Source: Diabrotica undecimpunctata (lineage: Eukaryota > Arthropoda > Insecta > Coleoptera > Chrysomelidae). From it: a DNA stretch of 64,000 nt. Positions 57,640-64,000 of this stretch are shown here, one piece after another. The notes under the pieces were generated by a model. That model was given only the letters and a program-made list of their open reading frames with translations. It had not been told where the DNA came from and did no database searches. Numbering within the stretch: position 1 is the first letter of the stretch; each line of letters begins with the position of its first letter. The stretch covers positions 14,375,883 to 14,439,882 of the forward strand of contig NC_092808.1 of assembly GCF_040954645.1 (NCBI RefSeq), in the 5' to 3' direction. Both the position numbers and the translations under genes were made by a program.

Positions 57640-57649
57640 CAAAATCATA

Positions 57650-58273
57650 CTATAGAAAATGTTAAACATTATGTATATCTAGGTCATGTCATCAAACTAG
57701 GAAAACCAAATCAAGATGCTGAAATTAAAAGAAGAACACAATTGGCATGGAGCGCTTTCGGCAAACTAGCATATATCTTGAAAAACACCTCCATTCCTGT
57801 AAACTTAAAGAAAAAGGTGTATAATACATGCATACTACCAGTTTGTGCCTACGGCTTGGAGACAGTACCTTACCAAAAAATCTGCTAAAAAATTAGAAAC
57901 AACGCAAAGAGCAATTTAACGAATCATGCTTGGAATATCACTGAGAGACAAGATTAGAAACACCGAGATAAGACGTAGAACGAAGATTAGGGATATTGTG
58001 GAAGAAATTACAAAAATGAAATGGCGCTGGGCAAGTCACGTAGCCCGATATGATGACAACAGGTGGACACGGAGAATTCTAGAATGGAGACCAAGGACGA
58101 CAACAAGAAGCATGGGAAGTCCTCAAAAAAGATTTGTAGATGACATAAGAGCAGCGGCAGCAAACAATGGATTAGATTGGCGCAAGATAGAGAAAGATGG
58201 AAGCAATTGGGAGAGACCTACATTCAGGGATGGATGGAAAATGGTTGATAAAGAGAGAAGAGAGGGAAATTAG
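57650..58273 (+). pseudogene. RTE C-terminal region after the nested insertion
   Basis: It continues ENVKHYVYLGHVIKLGKPNQ, AWSAFGKLAYILKNTSIP, YNTCILPVCAYGLETV and, after a shift and stop, the 115-codon open piece 57926-58273 (MLGISLRDKIRNTEIRRRTK through WKMVDKERREGN). The 3' UTR follows to about 58320. Confidence 0.85.
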
Positions 58274-58351
58274 GTCTGATTTGTTCAGTTCTTCACTTAG
58301 AAGTTGAATCTGCAATAAAACATGCAGTTTTCAATTTAATATTTTACAGCT

Positions 58352-58700
58352 GCCCCACGCCCGAGGGTGTGAGGAGTCATGTTTGATAGTATTGTATAGA
58401 TTTTTGAAAAATATTAAACACGTGTTTTTGGTTTTTTAAATTGGAAGTGTATTTCTTGAGATAATAAACCGTTTCCACAATTTTCCTAGAGTATCAGGAT
58501 AAATCTCTTTTTTCCAATTATAGTGTTATCTATCAATATTTAAAAAAAATGTCTCGAATAAAAGTTACTTATTATTTCATAGGGAAACCGAATCTGTATT
58601 ATAAAATGGGGGTTCTCATTCCCAAGATTTGAATGTTGCACACGCCCCACCCACAGGGGTATGAGTGGTGATCGTATTCGAATATTTCTTTTTCAGTGTT
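58352..58700. repeat. two degenerate copies of a ~290-bp unit (tentative)
   Basis: GCCCCAC followed by a G-rich patch, TGAG, GT and an A/T stretch with a similar base order recurs at 58352 and 58644, a spacing of 292. Identity is moderate; it may be a dimer of an old satellite or a SINE-like unit. Confidence 0.3.
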
Positions 58701-60395
58701 TCGATCCGATGTAAATTTCGCGAAATATTTGGCCGTCCCGCTTCTTTTTTATAATGTTTCTGTTTTGAACAAACTGTATAAAGACCGTTGTTATATTCTA
58801 AAACAAAAACTGCGCTATCAAGCATTTCCAAATCAAGCATAGGGTGCAAAAATGATACTACTCTTACAGAGAAGCTGTATCAAGAATTTATTATTAAATC
58901 TCTTTTCATATAAATTAGTCTGATCAAAGTTATAAACTATCTACGGTATTAAATTGTCCTAATTACACCTATTTTGTCTAATTACAAGGTTGAGCGTGTT
59001 TGTGTACGACGTTCTCGGAGTAAAAATCCACCGTAGATGTTGTTAAGCGTACATTGAACTCCGGATATAATACCCGCAAAAGTGCAATAGTCTAACTAAT
59101 TTTTTAATGCCCACTCATCTCGAAATCGCAAATGATTAAGATTGCCTAAGGCTTCACAAAGTAATAGGATTTGCGAAATTCAAAACAGTGGAAAATAATC
59201 TTCTTTCTAGTTAATCCTGTGCGTTACACTGATACGATAAATGATTGACTATACTTTGTTTGAAAATTATCTTTAATCCTTTATGTAATATCATACACCA
59301 GTAACAAAGAATTTTAAAAGTATTTGAAATTTTCTTGTCCTAAAGATTGCAATAAACCGATAATGTGGATACAAACATAATCTGTTCAGATATAAAATAT
59401 TATCATTAAGCTCTTCAGCCCTGACATTTTTTAACAATACAAAAATTTATTTGGTGCATTTTTGCATACATATACGTTTTTTTTTCGTTCACCATTTAAG
59501 TGCCTAGGAATTTGTGGCAATTGCCACCACTAGGTTCAAATGGGTAAAAAACTATTATTACAATTATACAGTTAATTTTTTTATTCTAACATAAGAAAAC
59601 ATTGTGTACGATATCGACCCTTGCAGAATTCAAATTTGCATCCCTGTTCTTAACCATGAACAAGACTGGGCTAATGACTAATATTGTCAAACCTTACGTC
59701 TTGAATTGATACCAATTGTTTTTGCCTTTTGGCTGTTGAAGGAATATCAGACTAAGATACAGAACGAGGTCTTCCAACTTTAGGTGTACTTTATAATACC
59801 TTTGAAAAAGCTAATGTTTCAGCAATTTTAAATGTAAATTCTGATAAATCTTTTCGTTTTGTAGAATTGTCTGCATTATTTAGGTCTCTACGGTACTCCA
59901 ATCATAAATTACAGATGGCAATATTGAAATAATGAAAACTAATGCAAAGAGTCTATTTTTTGATCGAAAAAAAGTTCGAAATGTAACCAAAAAATCTCTT
60001 TTATCGACTCGCCCATATTTTTGTTGTACAATCTAATAATTGTAGGTATGTCAATGTACATATGAGATGTCTACGCTTTGTTTTTCTTTTCAATCGTTTC
60101 ACATTGTCAATGGAATCTGTAGCAACAAAATTTGAATTTGGTTGCTTCTGGAATTAATTTGAGCCTCTTACCATTCTCTAACGCGTGTTTCTGGATCTAC
60201 CCGTCATTAGAGAGACTTGTAAGAAGACTCAAACTAAATCAATACGCAAAACTGGTCGGTGCGTTTGAGCCAGGAATCTGAAATTTATGGTTAATATTAT
60301 TTATTAGTTTATGGCAAACGTCTAAAACATTGTCTGATTTACGGTAATAGGTATGGTTATTTATAAATTTTTAGTTTTTTTTAGCTGTTCATTGA
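58701..60395. other. gene-free stretch
   Basis: Nothing recognised. Confidence 0.5.
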
Positions 60396-60483
60396 TTGGC
60401 AAGACCACCTCTCTGGAACGGTGGTTAAGGTTTTAGCCGGAACACCGTTAATCCGGCACTACCCTGGGGTCTTCTGGCCTATA

Positions 60484-60518
60484 GTCGGTTCGCTATATTT
60501 ACGCGGGTTTCGGATTAA
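60484..60518 (+). repeat. left terminal inverted repeat
   Basis: 35 bases, ending ...TTTCGGATTAA inside; reverse complement of 62321-62355 with two mismatches near the outer end. Confidence 0.95.
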
Positions 60519-60818
60519 AAATTTTATTGTAAGTACCCAGTTTTAATTACTTGCTCTTTGGGGAAATATCAACTGGTCAAATGAAATGAAAAATAATCCA
60601 TAACTTTTTTTAATTAAATAATAATGGAAAATCTTTTATATAATTGACAGTATAATAAGGAGAATTACTTCATTAATGGAGTCTAATGTGGCTAATATAA
60701 ACCTAATAATAATTTTATATTACACTTCACACAGAAAATATGGTCTATGTATATTTGTTCCATGGAGAGAATTTCTAATGAAAAATAAAAAAATTTAACT
60801 TGCCAACAAAAATGAAAA

Positions 60819-62123
60819 TCAGTCATTATTATCAAAAATATCATAATCGTTATCATCATCACTGTCATCACCATTAATTGTTATTATGATTGGACTTATT
60901 TCGTTTATTTTATTTTCACGAGTCCACCAATCTTCTATAAGTTTCTCGCACTTGAATATACAGTTGCACCACACTTCTGGAGTTACAATTGAAAGTGCCT
61001 TTCGCCAAGTTTCCCGAACTGCGTCGTCGCTATAACCGTTAGGCCCAATATGGTTGTCATAATATTGTTTTGCTATTCCCCATATATATTCGATGGGATT
61101 AAACTGGCAATGATACGGTGGCAGACGTAAAACTTGATGACCGTAACTTTCAACAATCTGATCCACAACAAAGGTTTTTGGTTTTGCGTGGATATTTGCC
61201 AAGCGTAATAATTCTGATTTTAAAATATGTTGTGTAAATGGTATATGTTCCTTTGTCAACCATTCTTTAATTTTATTAACAGTCCGAGAATTCGTTGGAC
61301 TTTTGTTTAATACTTCAGAATGGTAAGGTGCATTGTCTAAAATAATTACTCTGGGCTCACTTAAACCTGGGAGAAGTTTTTCATGTAACCATTTTACAAA
61401 CATTTCTGTGTATATATTATCGTGATAGTCACTTGATTTTGATTTAGATGAAAATATTAAATCAGCACCTTCTATAAAACCCGATTTCCCTCCTGCATGT
61501 AAAATTATGTGTGGCTTCCCTTCTCCATCAGTATGTTTGATAGACTTTACGTTATCATCTTGCCATATTCTCTTGGTTGCACCCCTAGAAAATATCCATG
61601 TTTCGTCTAAATATATAAAATTTGCCCTTTCTTCTTTTAATTTAGAATATTTTCTTAGAAAGATAATTCTTTTATGCACAACAGAACTTCTTTCACAAAG
61701 GGCTTTTCTGTTATCCTCCTTTTGAAATTTGAAATCCAAATTATGTATTACTTCCCCTAGACTTGTTCTGCCAATTTCGTCAAATTTTCTATCTTTTAAT
61801 TCCGAGAGAATTGTATTTAAGGTCACATGTTCATTGTTGGCTCGCATTCGATAAATGGTATCACGAATTTCAAATTTTTTTCCATCTGGAATATCTTTCG
61901 TTTTCAATGATAGGCGAGTTTTTCGGTGATCTTCTTTCGGCCGTTCATTATTGCGATTTTGTAATACTCCTCTTAGTTTGGTTTCACTAATTCCTAGAGC
62001 ATCACATACGCGTTGTTGAACAGACATTACCGATTTTAAAGGACCGCCATTTTCTTTTTCATCCGTAAAATACTTATGTACACTACAAATTAGACTATCT
62101 ACATCTAACACACGTCTAGGCAT
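60819..62123 (-). CDS. IS630/Tc1/mariner-like transposase, intact, long D-to-E spacer
   Basis: 434 codons from ATG 62123 (MPRRVLDVDS); an in-frame ATG 42 bases upstream (62165) would add 14 residues, but MPRR looks more like a native start. N-terminal half: HTH-type DNA-binding region. Catalytic core: YLDETW (D173), the family block PHIILHAGGKSGFIEGADLI, IILDNAPYHSE (D263) and LPPYHCQFNPIEYIW (E345). The 81 residues between the second Asp and Glu far exceed the 34-41 of classical Tc1/mariner enzymes and are close to the group I recall as DD82E/Sailor. The insert contains LLRLANIHAKPKTFVVDQIV. The tail is highly acidic (DDSDDDNDYD). No stop, shift or missing catalytic residue: possibly still active. 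Confidence 0.92.
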   Translation of the reverse strand: MPRRVLDVDSLICSVHKYFTDEKENGGPLKSVMSVQQRVCDALGISETKLRGVLQNRNNERPKEDHRKTRLSLKTKDIPDGKKFEIRDTIYRMRANNEHVTLNTILSELKDRKFDEIGRTSLGEVIHNLDFKFQKEDNRKALCERSSVVHKRIIFLRKYSKLKEERANFIYLDETWIFSRGATKRIWQDDNVKSIKHTDGEGKPHIILHAGGKSGFIEGADLIFSSKSKSSDYHDNIYTEMFVKWLHEKLLPGLSEPRVIILDNAPYHSEVLNKSPTNSRTVNKIKEWLTKEHIPFTQHILKSELLRLANIHAKPKTFVVDQIVESYGHQVLRLPPYHCQFNPIEYIWGIAKQYYDNHIGPNGYSDDAVRETWRKALSIVTPEVWCNCIFKCEKLIEDWWTRENKINEISPIIITINGDDSDDDNDYDIFDNND

Positions 62124-62320
62124 TTTTAAATATTTCCTCCAAACATACAATGTCAACACTGGCAAAGAATCAATTCAACTGCAATATTGTAACAAATTTA
62201 TACCTACCCTAATGTTATTTTAATGTATTTTAAAATATGACCATTAATGCAGTTTTTACATAATTTTCTGGGAAGTCGTTTACTGCAACTGGTTATCAAT
62301 GAGTCATTAGCATAATTTTG

Positions 62321-62355
62321 TTAATCCGAAACCCGCGTAAATATAGCGAACTGAT
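62321..62355 (-). repeat. right terminal inverted repeat
   Basis: Partner of 60484-60518; followed by TA at 62356-62357. Confidence 0.95.
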
Positions 62356-62507
62356 TATAATATCCTACTAGGCCGAAAGATACAATGGTGTCTTGTTCTG
62401 TGACGTAGATATCCAAAAAAGATTTTCCCCACCGTTGCCTGTCAGAATTCAATGGATACCTTCTTAGGCCTTTACTGGAATCTGGCAATACGGCAGTTAA
62501 AAAAAAA

Positions 62508-62522
62508 CCTAACCTAACCTAA
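62508..62522. repeat. three CCTAA units after poly(A)
   Basis: CCTAACCTAACCTAA, the unit of the common insect telomere repeat, directly abuts an A9 run. Confidence 0.85.
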
Positions 62523-64000
62523 ACTATGTAACTTTAGATTTGTCTAGCTAATTAGTTAATATTTTAGCTAATAAATTTTGGGTAATTATTTTTACCAATG
62601 AATCAAGTTACAAAACTTGCTGGCCCAAGTGATAATACATATTGTACCTTAGGTAAATTGAAGGCGCAGAAGGATGCATTTTTTGTTAAAGAAAACGAAA
62701 TCATGCAATTCGTTTTTCTTTTTATTTTTACTACGGAATACAATAGTTCATACCTGCCTCCGCTTAAAATTTAAAAAGTAAACTTTCATACTGTATATAC
62801 TCCATAATTTTAATAAGTATCACGTTGTAATCATATTTATATATATATATATATATATATTATGATCTTTGCACTATTTTGATATTACTTGCTTGAACAT
62901 TTGATATTACGTGATCACAATTTTGAAATAGCACCATCCAATCTATTACTTCATTCTGCTGATTCCTGATACTAGTAGCAGTACACCATTAGAAATTATA
63001 AACACTAATGGGATTTTCTTATCTAAATGGCTGGATATCTCTTCAATTTGATACTCACCTCGGCTACTAAACACGTTTAACACAACTTCCACATAATAAA
63101 ACGCAGCCTCAAATAGTCATTAATTTTGTAGCGATACTACTAACGATAAAATATATAAAATCGTGGCTTAAAAAATCAGATTACAAAACGTTTCATTTGC
63201 CTGAGACTACTTGGTCGTTAATCGGTACGGTGTAGTATGTATCGCTGAGAAACATTAATAAAATTATTGTTAGAAGTAAGCTATAGACTGTATTTAATGG
63301 TAAATATAGGAAATTAATGGTTTATAATAAATTAGTTAGAGATCTTGTATCGAAACTAATTCAACCTCTGAAATATAAATTAAATCGAGAACGTCGTTCC
63401 TTGATTACTTTTTATAATGTAAATCGTTGCAGATGATTTAAAATTTTCTTGCTTTAACTTATCAATTTTTCTTAAAATTATACATCGCAGAATATACACG
63501 CTATGCGAAGAAATAATATAAGACACACAGTTTGGATTCATGAAAGGCGTATGTAAACTTCCCGTCATATAAAATTGGTACACTTTTTTTTCCCAATGTA
63601 AACCTGTGTTCAGATTGGACACAATGGTCCGTGAATCAATTCGTTGTTGCCATCAAAGATAACGAAATTGCACAAAATCTTAATATATAAAAAATAACGT
63701 TCACAAATGTACAAAGTTTTTAGATAAGTATTATTTTTATCATTAACAACAAAAAACCGTATCTAATAAATTTAATAACCAGAGATAGGGTTGAGCTAAT
63801 ATATCCAGAATGTTTGAAGGATCTTTAAACCTAGGGTATTGGCACAGGGAACATTGGAATGCATATACTGTAATTTCGACTCCTGCATAGAATAACGTTG
63901 TAACTAACATTTTTGGCGATTTTGAGTTACAGTGTTCTTCTTGTATAACTTTTTACGCTCTATCTGCCAACATGGTCGGTGTGGCTGTAACTGCTTAAAT
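62523..64000. other. gene-free stretch
   Basis: An (AT)n run lies at about 62837-62862. No gene recognised; an 80-codon minus-strand frame at 63380-63622 has no support. Confidence 0.5.

Larger units (their letters stand above)
55255..58275 (+). mobile_element. RTE-clade LINE, nearly complete ORF but interrupted
   Basis: In order: endonuclease (55270-55700), linker (55701-56240), RT (56280-57110), an interruption at 57154-57639, then the thumb/C-terminal region (57650-58273). The C-terminal order QLAWSAFGKL, MLGISLRDKIRNTEIRRRTK and WRWASHVARYDDNRWTRRIL is like RTE elements described from Lepidoptera. Several stops and shifts make it inactive. Confidence 0.88.
60484..62355 (-). mobile_element. 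complete IS630/Tc1/mariner-like transposon, 1872 bp
   Basis: Terminal inverted repeats of 35 bases (60484-60518 and 62321-62355) differ at only two positions and contain GTTCGCTATATTTACGCGGG. TA stands outside each end (60482-60483; 62356-62357), as expected for this superfamily. A single uninterrupted transposase ORF fills the minus strand, with non-coding flanks of about 200 (5') and 300 (3') bases. All parts expected for autonomous movement are present. Confidence 0.95.
60396..62522 (+). mobile_element. LINE-like 3' UTR remnant with poly(A) and CCTAA units, split by IS630-like element
   Basis: The outer parts 60396-60483 and 62356-62522 are joined once the element between them is removed. 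They are richer in G+C than the surroundings, non-coding, and resemble the 3' UTR style of R1-type LINEs (GGTGGTTAAGG...CCGG...). They end in nine A residues directly followed by three CCTAA units (62508-62522). Assignment is tentative. Confidence 0.4.

Noticed and set aside
60481..60490. Longer duplication than TA at the left end of the intact element
   Set aside because: Flanks on the two sides agree only for TA, as usual for Tc1/mariner-type insertion.

Overview
The window looks like insect nuclear DNA, A+T-rich and crowded with transposable elements. The evidence is a spliced host-type gene resembling insect Jupiter, GT-AG introns, and insect-type RTE, Jockey-like, Dong-like, piggyBac, hAT, mariner, MULE and IS630-like elements. 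There are no bacterial-style operons and I recognise no tRNA or rRNA genes. A beetle is possible but the sequence does not settle the order. All statements come from reading the sequence by eye; no database search was run.

Host gene: three exons on the minus strand (14640-14462, 13331-13248, 11758-11565) join with matching phases and encode the C-terminal part of a low-complexity protein with two RNPVTG motifs, most like the microtubule-associated protein Jupiter. A LINE fragment lies in its last intron. No upstream exon was recognised, so the start of the gene may lie beyond 14640 in unread introns or outside the window.

Layout. 2.65-6.0 kb: decayed Jockey-like LINE (minus) split by an RNase H-bearing LINE fragment with an 11-bp target duplication. 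6.4-7.25 kb: tail of a Dong/R4-like element sitting between TAA repeats. 7.4-9.8 kb: RT debris. 16.9-17.8 kb: mariner relic. 18.4-22.0 kb: spliced, broken gene of an unnamed transposase-like family, itself cut by a LINE with a 12-bp duplication. 23.6-26.3 kb: spliced MULE-type transposase gene with C2H2 and SWIM zinc fingers and a few lesions. 26.55 kb: 142-bp hairpin. 27.25-29.6 kb: piggyBac relic, then a LINE tail into which a 980-bp IS630-like element inserted at TA. 29.9-31.9 kb: hAT element with an 8-bp duplication. 33-34 kb: truncated piggyBac. 36-45 kb: candidate MITEs, a possible solo LTR, a LINE tail, a broken IS630-like transposase and a foldback. 45.3-51.2 kb: three minus-strand LINE remnants. 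51.3-53.6 kb: piggyBac with both ends, TTAA duplications and an intact C-terminal half. 54.9-58.3 kb: RTE-clade LINE split by another LINE (10-bp duplication). 60.48-62.36 kb: complete IS630/Tc1/mariner-like transposon with 35-bp terminal repeats, TA duplications and an uninterrupted transposase ORF with an unusually long D-to-E spacing.

How it fits together: the window is a layered record of insertions, many with restorable junctions that give relative ages. The best candidate for a still-functional or little-described system is the intact element at 60484-62355; older relatives of the same superfamily lie at 28470-29449 and 42211-43262.
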